35,280 nucleotides of DNA from Sphingomonadales bacterium. GTDB taxonomy: Bacteria > Pseudomonadota > Alphaproteobacteria > Sphingomonadales > Sphingomonadaceae. Positions 25,880 through 33,727 of the stretch are shown here, piece by piece. Location of the stretch: assembly GCA_016721875.1 (NCBI GenBank), contig JADKHG010000009.1, forward strand, positions 1-35,280, read 5' to 3'. The notes below the pieces were generated by a model, which was not told where the DNA came from, ran no database searches, and was given only the letters and a program-made list of their open reading frames with translations. Both the position numbers and the translations under genes were made by a program. Within the stretch, counting starts at the first letter, position 1. Each line of letters opens with the position of its first letter.

Positions 25880-26668
25880 ATGCCAAAGATAGTCGATCCC
25901 ATCGCTCAACGCAAAATGATCACCACGGCCGCAATCGCGGTGATCGATGTTAAAGGCATTGACGGCGCAAAACTACGCGACGTGGCGCGCGCCGCCCGTG
26001 TCACCACCGGAACGATCATGCATTATTTCGACAGCAAGCAGGCCATGCTGGTAGCTGTTCTCGACGACATTGTCGGCAGGACCGTCGCGCGGATGCAGCA
26101 AAGCCATGTGAAGGCATCATCGGCAACCATCACCGGCTTCATTAACGAAGCCATCTATCAGTTGCCAATCAACGACGCGAACCGCGTGGAATGGCGGGTA
26201 TGGCTGGCGTTTTGCGGCGCGGCCATCGCTGATCCAGAATTGCTGAATATCCACCGTCGGCACTATCGCAAGATTGTCAGTCGGGTCATGATCTATCTTC
26301 ATCGCTTGCGCACCGGCGGTGCCGCCAACGGCAATGAAGGCAATGCGCCGGACAACGACACGCCACTGCGCTTTTCCTTGCGCGACAGTACAATTGCCGT
26401 TCTTGCAGTGCCGGTGCGTCCGATGCCTGGTAAAACGGTAAAACTGACTTACCCGCGCCAAGTCCATCGTTGTGCCGAGGCTGTCGTGGCGGCGCTTGAA
26501 GGAATCGGCACCCGCGCAACGCTCGACCCGGAACGCTGGCCTTTATGGTGTCAGGCTGAGGCGCTCGTCGAAATGCTCACGCCAATGCTCAATAATTTCA
26601 TTCAAGAATCTGAAAAAGAAGAGTTATCGGAAAAAGGCTATACCAAAATCGAACGCCTTGCCGCTTGA
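25880..26668 (+). CDS. TetR-family transcriptional regulator, likely of the bkd operon
   Basis: A 262-residue protein, starting MPKIVDPIAQRKMITTAAIA. The N-terminal helix-turn-helix is plain: AKLRDVARAARVTTGTIMHY followed by FDSKQAMLVAVLDDIVGR (about residues 30-68), the TetR pattern. The ligand domain is longer than usual and carries a polar insert with TGGAANGNEGNAPDNDTP near residue 150. The frame is open upstream to 25541, but that part is antisense to E1alpha. Being divergent from bkdA1 by 187 bases, it most likely responds to a branched-chain metabolite or acyl-CoA; this is inferred from context. It ends nine bases from the convergent thyA. Confidence 0.88.
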   Translation: MPKIVDPIAQRKMITTAAIAVIDVKGIDGAKLRDVARAARVTTGTIMHYFDSKQAMLVAVLDDIVGRTVARMQQSHVKASSATITGFINEAIYQLPINDANRVEWRVWLAFCGAAIADPELLNIHRRHYRKIVSRVMIYLHRLRTGGAANGNEGNAPDNDTPLRFSLRDSTIAVLAVPVRPMPGKTVKLTYPRQVHRCAEAVVAALEGIGTRATLDPERWPLWCQAEALVEMLTPMLNNFIQESEKEELSEKGYTKIERLAA

Positions 26669-26677
26669 CAAACATGC

Positions 26678-27598
26678 TCAGACCGCGACCGGCGCTGCAA
26701 TATGCGCCTGTGGCTGGTAGTCGATAACTTCGAAATCGTCGATCCGGTAATCGAAGATCGATTCCGGTTTTCTGACGAGACGCATTTTCGGTGCACCTGC
26801 CGGCGTTCGTGCCAATTGTTCGGTCACGAGCGCCTCATGATTGAGGTACAGGTGAACATCCCCTCCCTGCCATATCAGCTCACCGGGTTGATAGCCGCAT
26901 TGCTGTGCAAGCATGCGGATCAGCATCGCAGCTGAAAACACATTAAAGCCGAAACCGAGCCCTAGGTCGCACGACCGCTGGAATAGCAAACCGCTCAAAA
27001 CGCCGTCGGCGACGTGAAACTGATAGGTTTTGTGACAGGGCGGCAGAGCCATTTGATCCAGTTCGGCGACATTCCAGCCCTCAAATATATGGCGCCGCGA
27101 ACCGGGATTGGTCTTCAGGCTTTCAACAAGCAGTTCGATCTGGTTGATGCCCTTATCTGCGCGGCGATAAAGGCCCTTCCCGGCATCTTCATAACGCGGC
27201 CAATTGACCCATTGCGCACCGTAGACCGGCCCTAGATTTCCCCATTTTTCCGCAAATTCTGAATTATTTATGACCAGTTCTTCAAATTCATTATGCGATA
27301 TCTGATCGCCCGTTTCACGCCGATAACGATCCAATGGCCAGTCGGTCCATATCTTTACACCCTGCGACACCAGCGACCTGATGTTGGTATCTCCGGTAAG
27401 AAACCACAGCATTTCACGCGCAGCGGTTTTCCAGTAAATCCTTTTGGTTGTGAGCAGCGGGATTGCGTCATTGGAAAGATCGAAGCGCATCATCGCACCA
27501 AATAGCGAGCGCGTCCCCACCCCGGTCCGGTCTTTTTGCACGGCACCTTCGGTCCAGACACGCCGCATCAGGTCAAGATATTGCTGTTCGTAGTGCAC
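26678..27598 (-). CDS. thyA: Thymidylate synthase (ThyA)
   Basis: A 306-residue thymidylate synthase, which methylates dUMP to dTMP with methylene-THF. The catalytic cysteine is in MALPPCHKTYQF (Cys188). The folate and dUMP sites are KDRTGVGTRSLFGAMMRFDL, LLTTKRIYWKTAAREMLWFL, LGPVYGAQWVNW and GGDVHLYLNHEALV. Two usually invariant blocks differ from the common form: RRHIFEGWNVAEL (commonly RRHIVSAWN) and QRSCDLGLGFGFNV (commonly QRSxDxFLGxPFN). The dUMP-contacting Ser, Asp and Asn are kept, so activity is expected. Confidence 0.94.
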   Translation of the reverse strand: MHYEQQYLDLMRRVWTEGAVQKDRTGVGTRSLFGAMMRFDLSNDAIPLLTTKRIYWKTAAREMLWFLTGDTNIRSLVSQGVKIWTDWPLDRYRRETGDQISHNEFEELVINNSEFAEKWGNLGPVYGAQWVNWPRYEDAGKGLYRRADKGINQIELLVESLKTNPGSRRHIFEGWNVAELDQMALPPCHKTYQFHVADGVLSGLLFQRSCDLGLGFGFNVFSAAMLIRMLAQQCGYQPGELIWQGGDVHLYLNHEALVTEQLARTPAGAPKMRLVRKPESIFDYRIDDFEVIDYQPQAHIAAPVAV

Positions 27599-27684
27599 GG
27601 ACCTTCTTTCAGCTGCGAATCCTGAACTGGGAAGCTAGGGATGCTTCGCCCGAAGGGCAACTGCCAGAAACCTTATCTTTGCGC

Positions 27685-27742
27685 TTGAAAGCAGCGCAGC
27701 CCGCTTCTATAGGCACCGCCTGCCTTGCGGGCTTCTGCCCGC
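27685..27742 (+). promoter_or_regulatory. tRNA-Pro promoter and leader hairpin
   Basis: TTGAAA (27685-27690) and TATAGG (27708-27713) with exactly 17 bases between form a strong sigma70-type promoter. Transcription would begin near 27720, about 35 bases before the tRNA. The leader contains a perfect hairpin GCGGGC (27727-27732) / GCCCGC (27737-27742) with a TTCT loop. It is presumably removed by RNase P and might guide processing. Confidence 0.6.
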
Positions 27743-27755
27743 TTTAAGCATCGGT

Positions 27756-27832
27756 CGGGGAATAGCTCAGCCTGGTAGAGCACTGTCTTCGGGAGGCAGG
27801 GGCCGGAGGTTCGAATCCTCTTTCCCCGACCA
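27756..27832 (+). tRNA. tRNA-Pro (anticodon CGG)
   Basis: A full cloverleaf. Acceptor stem CGGGGAA pairs with TTCCCCG. The D-arm is GCTC/GAGC with AGCCTGGTA between. The anticodon stem CTGTC/GGCAG, with one T-G pair, encloses TTCGGGA, giving anticodon CGG (reads CCG, proline). The T-arm GGAGG-TTCGAAT-CCTCT follows. Discriminator A and CCA (27830-27832) are encoded, and a TTTTT run follows at 27834, which may end transcription. Confidence 0.96.
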
Positions 27833-27880
27833 TTTTTCTGCCTTTGGCCGGATTATTTTCGTCAAGTTAACCATTCTTTG

Positions 27881-30034
27881 ATGTTGGCTGGCTACCGCAG
27901 CCAGATGCAAGCGCGCATTGCCATTGTCGACGACCGGGCCACCAACCTGCGGATTTATTCGCAGTTTGTTGCAATGATGGGTGATGATTTCACATCCATC
28001 AGCTTCCAAAGCGTGTCCAAAGCCCTCGAATGGCTGGCGACCGAAAGCGCCGACCTGCTGATTGTTGACTATCGGATGCCCGAAATGAACGGCGCGGATT
28101 TCATTCGCAAAGTCCGCGAGCTCCCGCATATCCGCCATGTTCCAGCGATTGTGATCACCGCGCGACAAGACCGCGAGTGCCGCATCGCAGCGCTTGATGC
28201 CGGTGCCACCGACTTCCTGCAGAGCCCGGTGACTGATGCTGAGTTTCGTGAGCGCGCGCTGTTACTGATTGGCCAACATCGCAAACGGATCGATCTTGAA
28301 CGCAGCACCTCGACTGAAGCGCGCAGCGAGCAAGAAGAGCAGCCAGCTTCGAAGACGATGCTCGAACAGATCATCGACACCACCCCGATTATGATCAACG
28401 CAACCGACAGGAACGGAAAATTCCTGTTTATGAACAATTATCATTCGGCATTATTTGGTGGCGATCCCGACCACCTTGTCGGAAAATCGATATCCGATAT
28501 CCTTGAACCCATGCTGGCCGAACGCGAAATGCGGCGCAATGTTGTGATCATCGAAACCGGTCAGTCGATCCCCAATTACGAAGAAGTCTATATCACAGAC
28601 GGCGTTGAGCTGACTTTCCATTGCAACAAGTCGCCCTTGTGCAACAAAGATGGTCAGGTGATCGGCGTGTTGACTTCAGCAGTCGATATTACTGCGCGCA
28701 AATTCGCCGAGCAGCACCGCACGCATCTTGCTTTGCACGATATGCTGACCGGATTGCCCAATCGCGTACTGCTTGCCGACCATATGCAACAGACGCTTGA
28801 TCACTGTCTGGAAACTGGAAGCCAAGCTGCGTTGCTTTTGGTTGATCTGGATCGCTTCAAAGTGATCAATGACACCCGAGGTCACCAGGCTGGCGACATG
28901 CTGCTGAGGCAAGTTTCAGAGCGGATCATTAATTTTCTGGCCCCTGACGATTTCGCCGCGCGCATTGGTGGCGATGAATTTGCAATCATCCTCCGCAATT
29001 TTGAAAATGCCTCGGAACTTAGCCGACGCTGTCTAAACCTGCTTTCGCAAATAGGCCGACCCTATCGTATTGGTGGGTCTGAGCAGATGATTGGTGCCAG
29101 CATCGGCATTGCTTTGATCCCCAATGACGGCAATTCGTCGGACGAACTGCTGAGGTTGGCCGACATGGCCATGTACGAAGCAAAATCCAATGGTCGCAAC
29201 TGTCATTGCTTTTTTTCGCCGCAGCTCAACCAGATTGCTCAGTTCAACGCGGGTGTTGAAACCGATCTGCGTTCAGCGCTCGATCGAAACGAATTTTTTC
29301 TCGAGTTCCAGCCCATTGTTGACGCCGCAAGTTCCGAATATGTCGGGCTTGAGGCGTTGCTTCGCTGGCAGCATCCGGTCCGTGGTCGCTTGATGCCCAA
29401 TGAGTTCATCAGGGTGGCAAATGATTCCGGTCTAATCGATCGTATCGGCCAATGGGTAGTTCGTGCCGTTTGCCGGCAGATCGCCGATTTTGCCGAAGAG
29501 GGAATAGAACTCCCGCACATTGCCGTAAATGTCTCGCCTCGCCAGTTTCAGTCGCCCGGAATGTGCGATGATATTCTGGATGCCATTGCCTGCCACAATG
29601 TCCGTCCGGGACAGGTCGCAATCGAAATTACCGAAGAACTGCTGCTCGACCAGAGTCCGCATCTAATCCATCAGTTACAGAAATTGCGCTCAAATGGCGT
29701 AGAGATTTCGATTGATGATTTCGGCACCGGCTATTCCTCGCTGCAATATCTGCGCGACTTGCCTGCGAGCCGATTGAAAATCGATCAGACATTTGTCGCC
29801 CGCATTGAGCGGTCCACTGCCGACCGTGCTATAATCTCGACCGTAGCGCATCTTGCACATGCATTGTCGATGCGCGTCGTCGCTGAGGGTGTCGAAACAG
29901 AGGCACAACGGGCTCTGTTACGCGCGGCGGGTTGCGACGAATTGCAGGGATATTTGTTCGGTCGCGCATTGTCTATCGAACAGATGCGGGCATTGTTCGG
30001 TAACGGTCGAGCTTATTTCGGGGCAGTTGCGTGA
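27881..30034 (+). CDS. Response regulator with REC-PAS-GGDEF-EAL domains (cyclic-di-GMP turnover)
   Basis: A 717-residue cytoplasmic protein. The receiver domain (about 10-125) has the phosphoacceptor Asp63 in LIVDYRMPEMNG. A PAS domain (about 155-265) follows. The GGDEF domain has an intact ARIGGDEFAIIL at 363-367, but the allosteric I-site reads APDD instead of RxxD. The EAL domain is complete: EALLRWQHP (491), NVSPRQF, EITEELL, DDFGTGYSSLQYL, KIDQTF and EGVETEAQ. Both synthesis and breakdown of cyclic-di-GMP are therefore possible. An alternative ATG at 27905 would trim eight residues. The stop overlaps the kinase start by GTGA, so the pair is translationally coupled. It occupies the place RpfG has next to RpfC in Xanthomonas. 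Confidence 0.93.
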   Translation: MLAGYRSQMQARIAIVDDRATNLRIYSQFVAMMGDDFTSISFQSVSKALEWLATESADLLIVDYRMPEMNGADFIRKVRELPHIRHVPAIVITARQDRECRIAALDAGATDFLQSPVTDAEFRERALLLIGQHRKRIDLERSTSTEARSEQEEQPASKTMLEQIIDTTPIMINATDRNGKFLFMNNYHSALFGGDPDHLVGKSISDILEPMLAEREMRRNVVIIETGQSIPNYEEVYITDGVELTFHCNKSPLCNKDGQVIGVLTSAVDITARKFAEQHRTHLALHDMLTGLPNRVLLADHMQQTLDHCLETGSQAALLLVDLDRFKVINDTRGHQAGDMLLRQVSERIINFLAPDDFAARIGGDEFAIILRNFENASELSRRCLNLLSQIGRPYRIGGSEQMIGASIGIALIPNDGNSSDELLRLADMAMYEAKSNGRNCHCFFSPQLNQIAQFNAGVETDLRSALDRNEFFLEFQPIVDAASSEYVGLEALLRWQHPVRGRLMPNEFIRVANDSGLIDRIGQWVVRAVCRQIADFAEEGIELPHIAVNVSPRQFQSPGMCDDILDAIACHNVRPGQVAIEITEELLLDQSPHLIHQLQKLRSNGVEISIDDFGTGYSSLQYLRDLPASRLKIDQTFVARIERSTADRAIISTVAHLAHALSMRVVAEGVETEAQRALLRAAGCDELQGYLFGRALSIEQMRALFGNGRAYFGAVA

Positions 30035-32544
30035 AAATCCGGCGCGCCTTGCGCGGGCTCGACCTCGATCCCGAACAGGAAATACTGCTAAACCGACTGG
30101 TTGGCGGCTGTCTTGCGGGTCTAGGTAATGCTCTGATCGCATTCGACCCGTTCACTTTTTCGGCATTCGCAATTTATCTGGCGCTGAACGCCGTTCTGTT
30201 CTTCATGCGGCGACACCACATCGTTGCGCCCGAGCGGCGATGGATCGCTGCGATATGCCTAGATACGGTCATGGGTGTGTCGGTGATGCTTCACGCGCCG
30301 GAAACCTCGTCGATTTTTTATCCGATTTTTTTGTGGATGATATTGGGCAATGGCTTCCGCTTTGGCTTGAAATATCTCTTCATCGCATCGCTTGTTTCGA
30401 CATTCGGTTTCGGTCTGGTCGTTGCGACGAGCGATTTTTGGGAACAAAACATCGGCCTTGGCATTTCGCTGACAATCGCGCTGATTATTATCCCGGCCTA
30501 TTGTTCGAAACTGATCCGGAAACTGTCGGATGCCAAAGAACAGGCTGAATCGGCGAGCCGCGCGAAAAGTTATTTTCTAGCTAGCGTCAGCCACGAACTG
30601 CGTACGCCGCTGAATGCCATTATCGGTTACGGCAACCACATGAAGCAGATGGGCCTGCCCAAGGCCCGGCACGAAATGATCGACGCTAGCGTGCTTGCAG
30701 GCGAACATCTGTTGCATTTGATCGAACAGCTAATCCAGATCGCACGCACCGACTCCGCAGCGACGATTGCGGTCCAGCGCAAACCCATGCGTATAACCGA
30801 ATTGTTTGCCGAAGTGCGCGACATCATGGTTGTGCGATCAGAGGAAAAGGGCGTTGCTCTGCGTTTACAAGCTGAGCCTTTATCCGACCGGCTTGTGGAC
30901 GGTCCGACTGACATCATCCGCAACATTCTGCTTAACCTTACAGGGAATGCAATCAAGTTCACCGAAGCGGGGAGTGTCTCCATTTCTGGAGGCCTGTTCG
31001 AAACTGACGGCAAATGCGAAATTCGCTTCACAGTAGAGGACAGCGGCATTGGGATTGCGTCCGAGGCATTGGAGCGCATATTCCTGCCCTTTCAGCAGGC
31101 CGACGAAACTGTTCTGAATCGCTTTGGTGGAACTGGTCTGGGATTGGCTATATGCAAACAATTGGTCGAGCAGGTTGGCGGCTCACTCGCGGTAAAAAGC
31201 GAATTGGGCAAAGGTAGCCGTTTTTCGGTCAGCATTCCGGTTACACTGCCTAAAGGCGACACAGAAACAACCACAGCAGAGACCGAGCAGGAGGCACAGC
31301 CTGTCATCCGAGTACTTGCAATAGGTCAATTTGAAAATGAATTGCTGACCCGCGCACAAGCTGCGGGCAATTATCTTGTCCGCAAATTGCCCTGCTCCGC
31401 GATCGACGAGATGACGCACGGTCTGGCCCAGATTGACTTGAGCGAATTCCACATCGTGATGATTGACGACATTCTGGCGCGTGAAATCGAGTCATCTGAT
31501 CCGCTCTGGGGTCGCTTTGCACAAGCCAAAGTGGCGCCTGTTCTAGTTTCCGATACGAATGCGCTTGATCTAGAAGAAATCGAACTCAGGGCCGCGTTTG
31601 CGACGGTTATTCCGCCAAGCTCAGGCTTTGATGAGTTACGCAGCGCCATCCGCATTGGCTGCTCTTTTGCCCGTCACCCAAGTCTTGTGCGCGATGTTCC
31701 ATCAGTGGACCCAACAGGATATGCACCGCGATCTATCCTGATAGCAGACGACAATCGCACCAACCGACATATTTTAGCGGCGATACTGGAAGCCACAGGG
31801 CATATTGTGGCCCAGGTATGCGATGGCGACGAAACACTCGATGCTCTGGAAACCAATACGTTTGATATCCTACTCCTTGACGTCAACATGCCGCGCATGA
31901 ATGGCATTGATGCCTGTCGGATGTGGCGACAGATGGAAGCCAATGGCAAACGCATGCCGATCATTGGGGTTACAGCCGACGCCACTAGCGAAACCGAAGA
32001 ACGATGCCTTGCCGCCGGAATGGACCTGCGACTGACCAAGCCTGTTAAAGGGGCGGAACTGTTGGCGGCAATTGACCGACTATGTTCCGATAGCGATGCG
32101 GCGCCGTTACCAGATCGCGTTGCCGACCCATTGCAAACCGTAGTAGCGTTGAAGAGCGATGCTGCCACTGCCAAAGACAGTGTGATCAATCAGGAACACA
32201 TCGCCTATTTGCATTCAATCGGCGACCAGAAGTTCGTCGACAGCATGATCGACAGCTTCATCGAAGATGTGACTGAAAGTATTGCGCTTTTGAAAAGCTC
32301 GGCACTGATCAAAGATATTGGGCAATTCCGCTTTGCAGCCCATGCTCTGAAAAGCTGTTCGAATAATATTGGTGCAAATATTTTGGCGGCGCTTTGCGCG
32401 AAACTCGAAAAAATCACTGAACCCGATTTCAACTGCAACGGCGAGAACTTGGCGGCAAAAGTCGAAGCTGAGTTAAATCTGGCATTGAACGAGCTACGTC
32501 CCGGATCAAGGGACTCTAACCGACCGGCCGCAATGTCCGCTTGA
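30031..32544 (+). CDS. rpfC: RpfC-like hybrid sensor histidine kinase (TM-HisKA-HATPase-REC-HPt)
   Basis: An 837-residue hybrid kinase starting at GTG 30031. About six membrane segments (residues 20-160) form the sensor. They are followed by the H-box FLASVSHELRTPLNAIIGYG with His188, the ATP domain (NLTGNAIKFTEAG, DSGIGI, FGGTGLGLAICKQLVEQVGG), and a divergent receiver-like region (about 430-555). A true receiver follows, with Asp617 in FDILLLDVNMPRMNG, and a C-terminal HPt domain with His771 in FAAHALKSCSNNIGA. This complete phosphorelay and the short-loop membrane sensor match RpfC, the receptor kinase for diffusible signal factor. The neighbouring synthase gene strengthens the call. The 3' end overlaps the convergent rpfF gene by 29 bases. 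Confidence 0.88.
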   Translation: MKIRRALRGLDLDPEQEILLNRLVGGCLAGLGNALIAFDPFTFSAFAIYLALNAVLFFMRRHHIVAPERRWIAAICLDTVMGVSVMLHAPETSSIFYPIFLWMILGNGFRFGLKYLFIASLVSTFGFGLVVATSDFWEQNIGLGISLTIALIIIPAYCSKLIRKLSDAKEQAESASRAKSYFLASVSHELRTPLNAIIGYGNHMKQMGLPKARHEMIDASVLAGEHLLHLIEQLIQIARTDSAATIAVQRKPMRITELFAEVRDIMVVRSEEKGVALRLQAEPLSDRLVDGPTDIIRNILLNLTGNAIKFTEAGSVSISGGLFETDGKCEIRFTVEDSGIGIASEALERIFLPFQQADETVLNRFGGTGLGLAICKQLVEQVGGSLAVKSELGKGSRFSVSIPVTLPKGDTETTTAETEQEAQPVIRVLAIGQFENELLTRAQAAGNYLVRKLPCSAIDEMTHGLAQIDLSEFHIVMIDDILAREIESSDPLWGRFAQAKVAPVLVSDTNALDLEEIELRAAFATVIPPSSGFDELRSAIRIGCSFARHPSLVRDVPSVDPTGYAPRSILIADDNRTNRHILAAILEATGHIVAQVCDGDETLDALETNTFDILLLDVNMPRMNGIDACRMWRQMEANGKRMPIIGVTADATSETEERCLAAGMDLRLTKPVKGAELLAAIDRLCSDSDAAPLPDRVADPLQTVVALKSDAATAKDSVINQEHIAYLHSIGDQKFVDSMIDSFIEDVTESIALLKSSALIKDIGQFRFAAHALKSCSNNIGANILAALCAKLEKITEPDFNCNGENLAAKVEAELNLALNELRPGSRDSNRPAAMSA

Positions 32545-33468
32545 TCTTACGCTCTTGCGCATCGGCCAGTCGTTCCATTTTCCTGACATCGGCGTCGGAC
32601 AACATCATCGCCGTTTCCGCCCAGATGTTGGTAATCCGCATCAGTTCATCAAATTCGACGGGATTGGATGCCCTACGCGCCAGATAAACCGCGCGTTCTG
32701 CTGCAAATCGCGACGCATTTCGTGTGCAATAATCGACAATAGCGGCTTCGCCCTCGCCATCTTCGACCAAGATGTCGACGATACCCATGTCGTAAAGCTC
32801 TTCAGCGGGGTAGATTTTGCCTTTGAGGATGAAGTCCTCGGCGACGCGGCGGCCGACTTTACGTAACAGGAAGCTGTATGCCCCCATGCCTGGAAAAAGG
32901 TTGAACACGATTTCCGGCAGGCCAAGTTTTGCGCGACGTTCGGCAACCAATATGTCGAACGCCAAGGCGTGTTCGAAACCTCCCCCCAGCGCGTCTCCCT
33001 GCACCAAGGCTATGGTAATGATCGGAGCGCCGAAACCGTGCGAATTTGCAAATTGCATCCGCACACATGTCTCGGCATATTTGCGCATCGCGCCCAGATC
33101 GCGATTGCGAATGCATTCAGCGAAATGGCGTAAATCCCCGCCGAGATTGTAAACACCGGGGGTTTTAGACCCGCAAACGAAATAGCGCAGATCTTCGGGA
33201 CCACCATTTGCGGGAACCGCATAATTGTCGGCCAGCCAATCCTGAACTTCCTGAATTTCCGCGCCAAGGCTGTAGGTATAGCTGGGCCGCCCCTTCTGGT
33301 TCATGAAACACCAGAAAATCTTGTCGGCCTTGTCATGCCGGACGATGATTTCGTCAAAATGGCGACCGGTAATCGGCGCACCAAGCTGCTGCCCGGAACC
33401 AAAGGATACAGGACCGCCAGCTATTGAAAACGCAAATTATCGTCGGTAACTCGGGTATGCAAAGCCAT
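32516..33468 (-). CDS. rpfF: DSF synthase RpfF (crotonase family), with an apparent one-base deletion near the start
   Basis: RpfF makes cis-2-enoic fatty acid signals (DSF) by dehydrating and hydrolysing 3-hydroxyacyl carriers. The crotonase core has both catalytic glutamates, 20 residues apart as in Xanthomonas: Glu in QGDALGGGFEHAL and Glu in LGLPEIVFNLFPGMGAYSFL. The C-terminus FDELMRITNIWAETAMMLSD is also RpfF-like. The ATG at 33304 gives only 262 residues and removes an N-terminal strand (EIIVRHDKADKIFWCFMNQK). The in-frame region upstream is open to 33436 but has no start. One extra T in the T-run (33427-33430) joins it to ATG 33468 (MALHTRVTDDNLRFSIAGG), which has AGGG nearby, giving 317 residues. 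A sequence error is the simplest reading. Confidence 0.88.
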
Positions 33469-33727
33469 GTAGCCCTCATGCGCAGTACAGCAACTGGCCA
33501 CCCCAACCAGACTTGGATTTCTTATCACACTCTGTTGAAAGACAAGCGGAAAATATAGCCAGTTTTGCACACGTGCCAGAATGGGGCGCTTAAACACTGA
33601 TATATATCTATAAATTTCAGTAAAATATTGCAACTTCCGTAGCGTCAACCGACAGTTTTGTGAAGTTGCATTGGTTTTTTCATCCCGTAATGATGGCTTG
33701 CAACAGACACGCGGAGACAAATCGATC
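33469..33727. other. Divergent rpfF / thiolase-like spacer
   Basis: These 259 bases separate two diverging genes and carry no supported frame. On the rpfF side a TATATT lies at about 33552-33557 (minus strand), and a perfect 10-base palindrome GATATATATC lies at 33599-33608. On the plus side GGAGA precedes the ATG at 33728 by about 11 bases. No clear full promoter was resolved. Confidence 0.35.

Noticed and set aside
33562..33584. Sigma54-like TGGCAC...TGCA on the minus strand before rpfF
   Set aside because: The distance between the GG and GC elements is about three bases too short for a sigma54 promoter.
27756..33727. Genomic island integrated at tRNA-Pro carrying the rpf cluster
   Set aside because: No integrase and no repeated copy of the tRNA 3' end were found within the window, and codon use does not look foreign.
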